DNA of 64,000 nucleotides, from assembly GCA_030278955.1 (NCBI GenBank), contig JAOANR010000003.1:61063628-61127627 (forward strand), read 5' to 3'. The position numbers were made by a program, and so were the translations under genes. Position 1 is the first letter of the stretch; every line of letters begins with the position of its first letter. Shown here piece by piece: positions 56,001-64,000 of this stretch. Under the pieces are notes generated by a model that worked only from the letters and a program-made list of their open reading frames with translations, did not search any database and was not told where the DNA came from. The DNA is from Hygrophila difformis (taxonomy: Eukaryota > Streptophyta > Magnoliopsida > Lamiales > Acanthaceae).

Positions 56001-56036
56001 AACATCAACACCAAGTTTTAGACTTCTTACAGCCAT
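53034..56036 (-). CDS. MCTP: multiple C2 domain and transmembrane region protein, 1000 aa
   Basis: An uninterrupted 1000-codon frame from ATG 56036 to TAG/TGA-side end at 53034. It has four C2 domains: about 1-130, 262-390, 425-545 and 590-715, with Asp-containing Ca2+-loop segments such as MDVTGSLDPYVEVRIGN (279-295). A Pro-rich linker (180-212) follows the first C2. The C-terminal PRT_C region (about 845-1000) carries hydrophobic segments at about 825-858 and 942-970, forming the ER anchor. Plant MCTPs (FTIP1 and QUIRKY relatives) tether ER to plasma membrane, many at plasmodesmata, and affect cell-to-cell traffic including FT. Length and four-C2 layout fit the MCTP6/7-like group, but the paralogue is not certain. 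Intact, single coding exon as usual for the family. Confidence 0.95.
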   Translation of the reverse strand: MAVRSLKLGVDVVTAHNLLPKDGQGSSSPFVELLFDGQRFRSTIKEKDLNPVWNESFYFNISDPSVLHNLNLEAYVYNHIRATESRAFLGKVRISGTSFVPYSDAVVLHYPLEKRGIFSRVRGELGLKVYVTDDPTIKSSIPVEETQQTPSLSSDHNVKAAARHTFHTVPKRESSEPHNPSPPPLPVEVPHFQSSTKYISDEMKVPEPVPPKLVRMQSAASAQPFDYALKETSPFLGGGQIVGGRVVRTDRKAAGTYDLVEKMHFLFVRVVKARDLPAMDVTGSLDPYVEVRIGNYKGVTKHIEKQQNPMWNVVFAFSRERMQASVLEVVVKDKDLVKDDFVGLTRFDLTEVPMRVPPDSPLAPEWYRLENKKGEKIKGELMLAVWIGTQADEAFPDAWHSDAATPIDSSAAASALIRSKVYHAPRLWYVRVNVVEAQDLVPAEKTRFPDAYVKAQIGNQVMRTKPVQAQNFNPLWNEDLFFVAAEPFEDHLYLTVEDRVAPGKDEIIGRVIIPLHMVEKRADDRIIHSRWFNLEKPVLVDVDQLKKDKFSSKLHLRICLDGGYHVLDESTHYSSDLRPTAKQLWKPPIGILELGILSAVGLHPMKTREGKGTSDTYCVAKYGHKWVRTRTIVDNLFPKYNEQYTWEVFDPATVLTVGVFDNSQLGDKGGNGNKDLKIGKVRIRISTLETGRVYTHSYPLLVLHPNGVKKMGELHLALRFSCTSLVNMLYIYSRPLLPKMHYVRPFSVMQLDMLRHQAVNIVAMRLGRAEPPLRKEVVEYMSDVDAHLWSMRRSKANFFRLMTVFTGLFAAGKWFADICMWKNPVTSVLVHLLYLMLVSFPELILPTIFLYMFLIGIWNFRYRPRYPPHMNTKISQAEAVHPDELDEEFDSFPTSRNPDIVRMRYDRLRSVAGRIQTVVGDIATQGERVQSLLSWRDPRATAIFVTFCLVAALVLYVTPFQIIGALAGIYAMRHPRFRHRLPSVPVNFFRRLPARTDSML

Positions 56037-58000
56037 CGTGCTTTGGTGTCACGAACCACAGATTCAGCTGGAAAGAGAAATGATCTGCAAGAAACTAGAA
56101 ATGCAATCAAGGACTGGAACTCATTGAGATAAACGACTTAGAACTCAAACTTTAACATGAAAACAGCTGGAACAAGCTGAAAAACCTCACTTTCAATAAA
56201 CTTTTGCACACCAAACACTCCATGGGTGGCAATACAAATTTACTTGTAGCTCTTCAACAAGATCAATTTCGATGGAAGAATCAAGATAAAGAAATTGCAC
56301 ACAACTAAAAGGTGTATATCATATCGATGCATGCACCTCTTACAATCTAACGCATACAAATCAGAAGGTAAGACCATACATTCTTGGTTTGCCAAATGCA
56401 TGCTCTAGAACTGGAACATGTGAATCACAGACAAGTTAAATTACTCCCAGCATTATCTAAATTCAAAAGGAGCTTACATTGAAAAATGGTGCACAAATCG
56501 AACTGCTTCACCAACCCCTCTTGCACACTGAATGCCAACAATTCTGTACATGGAGAAGCTTCAAAATATTAGTCACAAGGCAAGGAAATGCGCTCCAGTA
56601 ACTGGAACAGATCAAGAAGCACTTTAAGTAAATACCACTAAAGTGATAGTTTCAGATCTAGAAACAATAGTAAAAATGAAAATCACAACCAGAGGATGAG
56701 CTACATCTTTCTTCAACAAAACAGACATCTGTTTGGATAACATAATTAAACAGAACAGAGGAGAAATAAAAACCTAAGAATAGATTCAACAAAATCATCA
56801 ACCCATAAGGCCCACAAGAAAAAGCCGCATTAGCACTAATATTTAAACCACATACTACTACACACACTAACTAGAGACAAAATCTGAAATTGCTTTAACT
56901 GAAAAGCCCACCTACCACACTGATTAGCCAAAAGATAAACAAACAACCTCCTCCTCACTCACTTCTCACCAAGAAAATTCCATGGCTACAAATAATTAGA
57001 TCAAGTAGGCTTCAATGGAAACCACTCAACAAGCTTAAAACTGAAAGAAGAATAGCTTGACTGCTTGACTAAGCATATGCATAAATGCAAGAAAGAAGCA
57101 ATGGCAGAAAAGAAGAGAAAAATAAACTTGAGTCAATGGTTAACCAAAACCATGTGCAAGCACACCTCGTGGCGAGATCTACAAACTTAAACATAAAGAA
57201 TATATGCGTACTGAAGAAAATAATTAAATAAATACAAAAGCCCTTACGAAAATGGTGGTTGAAGCCACAGATTTCCTTAAGCAACGCTAGAGACACATGA
57301 GCATTAGCTCCACTCCATATGACGCCAAAATGGATGTACAAACTATAAACAGAGGGGTAATGAATATAGAAAGTCTATTAAAAAATCAAGTCCACCCACA
57401 AAATGAAAAGCCACAACACTTTAAATCAGAGCAATTGGGGAAAAGACACTATTTTGGAATGATTACAATCTGACAGATAAAGAACAATTTTCAGTAAATA
57501 ATGAAGAAAACGAAAGATAAGCATTTGCTCGCAAGTGTTAATAATTCAATATCAGTAGATCTTGTGGTCCAGAATATAATTAACATATCAAAATGTGCAT
57601 TCTTGTGATTGCATTGAGTCAGGCAAAATTTAAAAAAATAATTGAAATCTTCTCCAAAAACCCTAGAAAAATTCCCCTCAAATCTGGCTCAAAAATTTAA
57701 AATTTGACACCAAATGGCACTATATCAAGACTCAAGAGGTTGCTAAAACGATGCCGACTTAGTCGAATAAAACTAAAACATACCTGGGGTTTTGAGATTC
57801 AGCTGGTATCTTCGAAAATTACTGATTTCCGCGCTTCAATAGGACAAAGGACTGAGAGTAAAGGGCAGTGGTCTGAAACAGCAATGCTGCCATGGCGAAG
57901 CTCTGAAACGTTTTCGCATTGGGTTCCCACACGTATATATCGTTGTAGCTGGGGCCTGGGGAGATTTTGGGCGGTGGAGCTGAGCTGAAGGGTTCTACTT
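56037..58000 (-). promoter_or_regulatory. 5' UTR of the MCTP gene with a probable 1.7-kb leader intron
   Basis: On the minus strand an acceptor TTTCCAG lies at 56068, 30 bp above the ATG. A strong donor CCCCAG|GTATGT lies at 57783/57784. The implied intron is 56068-57783 and the first exon begins somewhere around 57784-58000. No coding potential is seen within. Long leader introns are common in this family. Transcription start is not determined. Confidence 0.6.
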
Positions 58001-58370
58001 CTACAGATTGGTTTCGGAAATGGAGATTACAGACTTACAGTGCAGAGTTACTCTGCCATGTGTGTTCTTCGAGGTGTGTGAAGTGTGAACCCGAGAGGTC
58101 CAAGGAGCGAACGGTCAGATTGATCTATTCCGTTGATTATGTGAGGTCGGCACGATGGATGGTGGGGATTTCATCTGGTTTCGGGATTTGCGTGCGGAGG
58201 AGATAATTTGGGTCAAATTTTTTCACACGTGGATGAGAAAATTCAGAAACTTGGTAATTGCTGCCGTTGCTCTTACTGGAGCAGATAATAATACTCCCTC
58301 CGTTCCAAAATAGAGAGAAAAAATATTCCGTTGTTATTTTATGTATTTTTATTAAAAAATTCTAATATTT
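58001..58370. other. Promoter-side DNA of the MCTP gene
   Basis: No ORF of note. A CTCCCTCCGTTCC end at 58294-58306 after TA suggests the left end of a further Stowaway copy whose other end I could not find. Confidence 0.35.
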
Positions 58371-58927
58371 AGGGGTGAAAACGGGACGGATACGGGCGGA
58401 TAATACTCATCTCGTATCCTATCCCATATTTTTTTGTCGAATATGGAATAGTAGGGGTGAAAATGGGGCGGATCCGATCCGACGCCGTATTCGATTATAT
58501 TCGTATCCGAATTCGAATTTTTATATCCGGCGGATACGGGATAGGATATGGGATTGTAAATATCCGCCCGGATCCGAAAAATCTGAATATAATGCGGATA
58601 TTATCCGTATTTTCTATCCGAATATGCGAAAATTTATAGATATTTATATATGTATAATATAATATATTATATTAACTATAAAATAAATAAGTAATACTAT
58701 ATGTATAAATATAATCAAAAGCTTGAAAGCCATATGTAATTTATTAAATCAAATCATAACAATCAACTCGACTACATCATTAGGTTCTTTGCATCAAAAC
58801 TGTAGTATGTAACATCTTGTAGTGATGTTATTTAGATGTTTTGAACGAAATAAATAATGATCTTGCAAAATTTAAAAATTTAGTTTAGCTTACATAGTAG
58901 TATATTCCGATTTCACTTAAAAAAGTA

Positions 58928-59688
58928 CTCCCTCCGTCCCATTTNNNNNNNNNNNNNNNNNNNNNNNNNNNNNNNNNNNNNNNNNNNNNNNNNNNNNNNN
59001 NNNNNNNNNNNNNNNNNNNNNNNNNNNNNNNNNNNNNNNNNNNNNNNNNNNNNNNNNNNNNNNNNNNNNNNNNNNNNNNNNNNNNNNNNNNNNNNNNNNN
59101 NNNNNNNNNNNNNNNNNNNNNNNNNNNNNNNNNNNNNNNNNNNNNNNNNNNNNNNNNNNNNNNNNNNNNNNNNNNNNNNNNNNNNNNNNNNNNNNNNNNN
59201 NNNNNNNNNNNNNNNNNNNNNNNNNNNNNNNNNNNNNNNNNNNNNNNNNNNNNNNNNNNNNNNNNNNNNNNNNNNNNNNNNNNNNNNNNNNNNNNNNNNN
59301 NNNNNNNNNNNNNNNNNNNNNNNNNNNNNNNNNNNNNNNNNNNNNNNNNNNNNNNNNNNNNNNNNNNNNNNNNNNNNNNNNNNNNNNNNNNNNNNNNNNN
59401 NNNNNNNNNNNNNNNNNNNNNNNNNNNNNNNNNNNNNNNNNNNNAACTTGTCTTGTTTGACTTTTGCACACAATCCAATGCACTTTTTCAATCGTTAATA
59501 TCTCAAAATATGTACAATGAAATATTATATAAAATATATATTCTAAAACTACATGATCATACGACTCTAACAAGATCCAACTCGACAACTTTTGTCCAAA
59601 TATATACTTACAATAAAATTGAGTCAAAACTAAACAATGAACAGTGTCAAAAAGTCAAACAGGACACGTTGTGTGGGACGGAGGGAGT
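58928..59688. mobile_element. Stowaway element containing an assembly gap
   Basis: Left end CTCCCTCCGTCCCATTT at 58928 and right end GTGGGACGGAGGGAG at 59674-59688, each next to TA. The 500 N inside are nominal, so the real length is unknown. The visible part is only about 260 bp, close to a normal Stowaway length, so the real gap may be small. Confidence 0.75.
58945..59444. other. Assembly gap of nominal 500 N
   Basis: Exactly 500 N inside a Stowaway element within an inverted-repeat cluster. Such structures often defeat assembly. Confidence 0.95.
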
Positions 59689-60198
59689 ATAAAAAAATTT
59701 AATTTTAGTAATTATAAGATTATCCGAGTTAAATTCTGAATCCGTCTCGTATCCGTTTTCCGAAATATTCGAATTCGTATTTGTATCCGGCCTATTCGTA
59801 TCCGATTCCTTATTCGACAAAAAAATATGGGATAGGATACGGGATGAGTACTATCCACCCGTATCCGTCCCGTTTTCACCCCTATGGAATAGGATACGAA
59901 TAGGCCGGATACAAATACGAATTCGAATATTTTGGGAAACAGATACGAGACGGATTCGGATTTTAACTCGGATAATCTTATAATTACTAAAATTAAATTT
60001 TTTTTATAATTTTTTAAGTGAAATCGGAATATACTACTATGTAAGTTAAACTAAATTTTTAAATTTTCCAAGATCATTTGTTATTTCGTTCAAAACATCT
60101 AAATAACAATACTACAAGATGTTATATACTATAGTTTTGATGCAAAGAACCTAGTTTTGATGCAAAGAACCGAATGATGTAGTTGAGTTGATTGATAT

Positions 60199-62255
60199 TG
60201 TAATATCCTAAAAAAAATTAGCTATGTTTTTTCTACATAAACAAAATACTTTAATATTATTTCATTTTAAAAAAAAAATAATTGAGTTGAGAAATAAACT
60301 AATACTTTTCAGGATAGAGATTTGTTTGAAAGAAATGAATTATTTTCTTTAACTACCAAAGAAATATATTTTTCCAAGTGAAATATCAAACATACATAAT
60401 TATTTTCCAAGGGAAAATAACTTAGTTAAACATAAATACATGTTTACAAGGAACGTATTAAGACAATTATTTTTCCAAGGGAAAAATAATTTAAAATAAG
60501 AAGTATATTTTCCAATGAAAAATATCTTAGCAAATAAAGGTAAATACATGACAAAAAAAAGGGGGGGCATTAATTTTATCAATACCGTATTGATAGTAAT
60601 ATTAGATTCCTATTCTACAGGATATGAATTCTAACCTTATTATCTACAAATTTCAAGAAAATACTACTATCCTAAATCTAATACAGACACGACATGAGAA
60701 TAAGATAAAGGAAATCATAGAACAATAGTAATGGAAAATAGAAATATGAACTTTAAAAATGGCTATCATGAACTTCTAAAATGATATTAGCTAAGAACTT
60801 TCACTTACTGTGTGAGTATTATCAAATAATTAATTACTATAGCAATAGGTTGATCTTTTTCATTGAATTAAAACGTGAGGAGTACACTATCTTCTATTAC
60901 CGCACACTATTGAGTAAAAATAATAATAAGAAGAACGGTTGGCATGGAAATAGGATGATAAAATAATAATAATGTTAATATGAGAATTTAGGAAGATTAA
61001 AAGAATAGTACGGATAAAATATGCAGATTGAGAAGTACTAGTAATTTGCTTGATGACACAATAGGGACACCAGGATAGTAGAAGGACACCATGCACTTAT
61101 GTGTGATCCATGCAGAGATAGTAGCTAAGCTGAATGGCAAACCTACGTATGGGACCTAATTAAAAAAAATCAAGAAAACCCACATCCAGAGCCCTATAAA
61201 TACGGGGTTTCATACCTCCATTCTGATCATCCCTTCTCAGGGAAAATAAGTTCGTATAACCACAATTCTGTAAGCAGCTTCACTAGTGCGTAGTAATATA
61301 TGGCCATAGTAGCTATCGCCGGAAGAATCTGTAAGTAAATTTTTGTTCTGCGGGCTTTGTCCCAGGAGTATTTTTGCATGTCTAAATTCCTTTGTGCTTT
61401 AATAATTCTAGGGTTTATTCATGCAAGTGATTTATGCAGAGGTTATGTCCCATTATGTGTTTAAATATTTTGGGCTAGGCCATGCATGTGGAAAATTAAA
61501 TTTCAGTGTATGGCATGTGAATTATTGAATTATTGTTATGGGAGATATACCCCAGAGGTGGATATCTTCGTGAGATATTTCGTGGGATTATCCAAGGGAT
61601 TCCGGAGTCCCATGAACAGGATTGTGTTTGACCAAGGGTCTCACAGTCATTTTCTAGATCGCAAGGTAGGGCCATCCTTGTGTACTTATATTTTGACTTC
61701 GGTCATTATGAGGGCATGCTAGGTCCTATGAGATACCCCGGGTGTAGGCATCATAGTTGAGCTACATGTGGATTGAATGATTGCAACTGTTTTGTCATGC
61801 CATTTACTGTTGAGTCATAGTTAATTATTTTTGTCCAAGGGATAAAAATTTATTTACTCAGCCGGTGTGCTGATAGATATTACTTACTCACTTTTTCAGG
61901 ATTTGATATTTGTGAAGCTCATTAGCATCATGGGCACGGGCACGGGAGTCAGTATCGTTTTTACGGTGGTTATTCTAATTTATGTTTTACTTTCAGTCAA
62001 ATTGTCGTTTTAATAGTCTGTCGCAGTTAGTGTATTTTGTAAACTCTGATATTTTGCCAAATTAAATATATATTTTGAAGTTTAGTAATAGTTTTAAATA
62101 ATGTTTGTAATTATGTTAAATAGCCTTAGCACTTTTAATTAAGTTAGCCAAGGCAAGGCCAAGGCGAGCTTAATTGGAAGTGTGGCGGTAACAACCCCGC
62201 TTTCCTCTTGGTGACTTCCGCTGTGATTTTAAGATGGGAAAACGGGGGTGTTACA
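60199..62255 (+). repeat. 5' LTR of a second Ty3/gypsy-type element (tentative bounds)
   Basis: The end is well placed: GGGGGTGTTACA is followed one base later by a tRNA-Met primer site. The start TGTAATATCC at 60199 is chosen because it mirrors the end (TGTAA/TTACA). A TATA box (CTATAAATACGGGG) lies at 61192-61205. Palindromes of TTTTCCAAGGGAAAA type cluster at 60369-60530. The paired 3' LTR is outside the window, so the start is not proven. Confidence 0.55.
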
Positions 62256-62258
62256 AGG

Positions 62259-62270
62259 TGGTATCAGAGC
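62259..62270 (+). promoter_or_regulatory. tRNA-Met primer-binding site of the right-hand LTR element
   Basis: TGGTATCAGAGC lies four bases after the LTR end, the normal position and primer for many Ty3/gypsy and copia elements. Confidence 0.75.
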
Positions 62271-63130
62271 ATTGGTCAAAAATAAAAATCTTTTTGGAGT
62301 CAAAGTCTTTATTTTTAGAGTCAAAATCCTATTAGACTTTTTGAAAGAAAAAGAAAAGTACTTCTTTCAGCTTAGGAAAAAAAAAAGATATCAGTTATTT
62401 TGGGATGGGACACATCGCACTTGCATTAGGCACAGTTCGTATAGTTATTATGTTTGGTAATTGCATTTTATCCATGTCAATATTTTTTGCTAAATGAGAG
62501 ATAAATAATTTAAGAGATCTTAATCGAAGAATAATATTTTACAAAAGGAGTCCAAGAGGGGATGACTCATAAGAAGAAAGAAATACAAAGATTAGATGAT
62601 AGAGAGCCCTATGCCCAGAAGGCTTGATAATCAAATATTGGGATGTAATCAATTCTTTGCGAGGAAAAAAAATGAGATAGTAAAGAATTCCTTGGTAAAC
62701 TTCTTCCACCATAGTGTGGGAAGTGAGGTCAACAACATCTTCCGAGGCAATGCATTGAAAGTTGGGAATGCTACCAGTATGGAAAAGTTAGACATATTTC
62801 TAGAAATTGATACATTAGGGTAGAGAACCCTAAAGAAACTAGATGATTTATAAACCTGCTAATATTCTGCTGATAACACTTTGTGGGTTTAAAAGATTTT
62901 GCATTAGGCTTTGAAATTCTATTATCGCGCGTTGGTTCTGGCTAGTCAATGAAAATACCTATGATTATGCGGTTCATCTATTTCTTTTGAGTACCGAAGA
63001 TGTGTGATCTATCTTTTCTGACTCACTAACCTCTAGACTATTACTAGGAAGTTGTTAACTTCAGCTTGGCTGGTAAAAACGACCTTTAGCAAGATAGAGT
63101 AGTTACGTCTCACTCTTGAAGCAGTGGTTC
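62271..63130 (+). other. Internal leader of the right-hand LTR element, no intact ORF
   Basis: About 860 bp between the primer site and the gag remnant. Short frames only. Nothing recognised. Confidence 0.45.
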
Positions 63131-63720
63131 AAAAACAAGTGGAGAAATGAGAAAGTTAGGGAGATTTTATCGAAATGGTTAATAAATTCCAATCACCTCA
63201 ATATAAGGTCCAACATAATCCAACTAAACTAGAATGGTGGATTGTGCCATTCGAATAGCTACTCGAGGCAGTAGAATGCCCTGAAGAACGTAAGATGAGA
63301 GTAGCTACATTCTTCCTAAATATAATAGCGAATACTTGGTATAGGTCACAACAAGACCGCCAAGTTACTTTGAAAGAATTTCAAAGGAGTCCGATGTAAC
63401 AATTTTACCCACTCAGCCTAAAAATAAAAAAATAAAAATAAATAAATAAATAAATAAAATCCAAATACTAAGAGTTTGTTACTCTTCAACAAGGTAGTCA
63501 ATCCATACAAGAGTATTGTTCTAAAATTGATGAACTCTTGAGATTTGCTCTAAACCTGATAGCAATGGATCAGACCAAGGCCCAAAATTTTTGCGCTTGG
63601 TTCGAACAAGTATATCCAAAAAACGCTCGGTGGGAATAAATTTACAAGTTTACGAAAAGTATAAGATCAAACTATAACTGTCGAGAAAGTTAAGGATAAC
63701 CATCAAACAAGAAATTTCCA
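63131..63720 (+). pseudogene. Decayed Ty3/gypsy gag
   Basis: Across several frames the translation shows gag-core features: KLEWWIVPFE, VECPEERKMRVATFFL, ANTWYRSQQDR and, after an A-rich insertion (63420-63460), LQQGSQSIQEYCSKIDELLRF. Stops and frame changes are frequent, for example the stop right after WWIVPFE at about 63257. The order matches the retrotransposon gag domain. No zinc knuckle or polymerase is reached before the window ends. Confidence 0.65.
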
Positions 63721-64000
63721 ACAAAACAACATAATAAGGTACCATGTCCAACCTAGTACAGGGAACTCATACCCCCCATATAACAAATGAAAGAGAGGCA
63801 TTCAACTCGCCAATACCCCCAAGGCGCGTAACATTGCGACTTGAAGTGGCATATGGCCATAAATTATCGTTTGAGGCTTGGTCCTAACAAACTTCGACCT
63901 GATTTACGAAAAGATAAACACTGCCCATAAATGCAACAAACCGACAGCAGTCAATAGAGCTCAAAACAGCAAAGGAAATCAAATACAACAAACATATTTC
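63721..64000 (+). other. Right edge, degenerate internal region of the LTR element
   Basis: Continuation of the same decayed element. No frame can be assigned in the last 280 bp. Confidence 0.4.

Larger units (their letters stand above)
58374..60190. mobile_element. Folded hAT-like MITE cluster split by a Stowaway
   Basis: GGGGTGAAAACGGGACGG opens at 58374 and its complement closes at about 59866-59883. A second GGGGTGAAAATGGGGCGG opens at 58454. The DNA at 58760-58925 returns inverted at about 60018-60190 (for example TAGGTTCTTTGCATCAAAAC against its complement), and 59695-59810 is mirrored by 59888-60010. The CGGATACGGG-rich parts and the TAGGGGTGAAAACGG end are typical of plant hAT MITEs. 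The nested copies give a large inverted structure, with a Stowaway at 58928-59688 in one arm. Confidence 0.6.

Overview
The window is a piece of a flowering-plant nuclear genome, almost certainly a eudicot. It is AT-rich, has spliced genes with GT-AG introns, plant-only gene families (AHL DNA-binding protein, MCTP C2 protein), many Stowaway-type MITEs, Ty3/gypsy elements and an endogenous plant pararetrovirus. I cannot fix the genus. Two runs of exactly 500 N (22358-22857, 58945-59444) are nominal-size assembly gaps.

Host genes are few: a YqgF/RuvX-like nuclease gene (7101-8260, + strand, six coding exons), an AT-hook AHL gene (45383-47368, + strand, five exons), and a 1000-residue MCTP gene (53034-56036, - strand, one coding exon, with a probable 1.7-kb intron in its 5' UTR).

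The centre is a nested structure. An endogenous caulimovirid (about 9540-43790) carries, in order, a tRNA-Met primer site, three small ORFs, a coat protein with zinc knuckle, a movement protein fused to a protease-like domain, protease-RT-RNase H, a transactivator-like ORF and a promoter/poly(A) module. It is decayed by many stops and frameshifts. A 25.7-kb Athila-type Ty3/gypsy retrotransposon on the - strand (14136-39840) has inserted at its movement-protein/polymerase junction. Its 3.3-kb LTRs are about 99.6% identical, with TSD ATAGG on both sides and a tRNA-Asp primer site.

The most notable content is inside this retrotransposon. Between gag-pol and the 3' accessory ORF lie five intact, mutually diverged F-box ORFs on the element's coding strand. 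One has its own 17-nt first exon, one lacks the intron altogether, and three form a row of phase-compatible terminal exons behind a single 17-nt first exon. The element also carries dispersed CTCGC...GCGAG hairpins in LTR and internal DNA, and two internal copies of its polypurine-tract boundary with 11-bp hairpins. I infer that this Athila lineage carries its own diversified F-box family, conceivably to redirect host protein degradation.

The flanks are repeat-rich: a 1.9-kb non-autonomous DNA element with opposed TGGTAA/TTACCA arrays (1130-3030), nested Stowaways, two 5'-truncated LINEs with perfect target duplications (5811-6170, 51542-51840), two long-TIR Mutator-like elements with 9-bp duplications (49327-50361, 52063-52740), a folded hAT-like cluster split by a Stowaway (58374-60190), and the 5' LTR and decayed gag of another Ty3/gypsy element running off the right edge.
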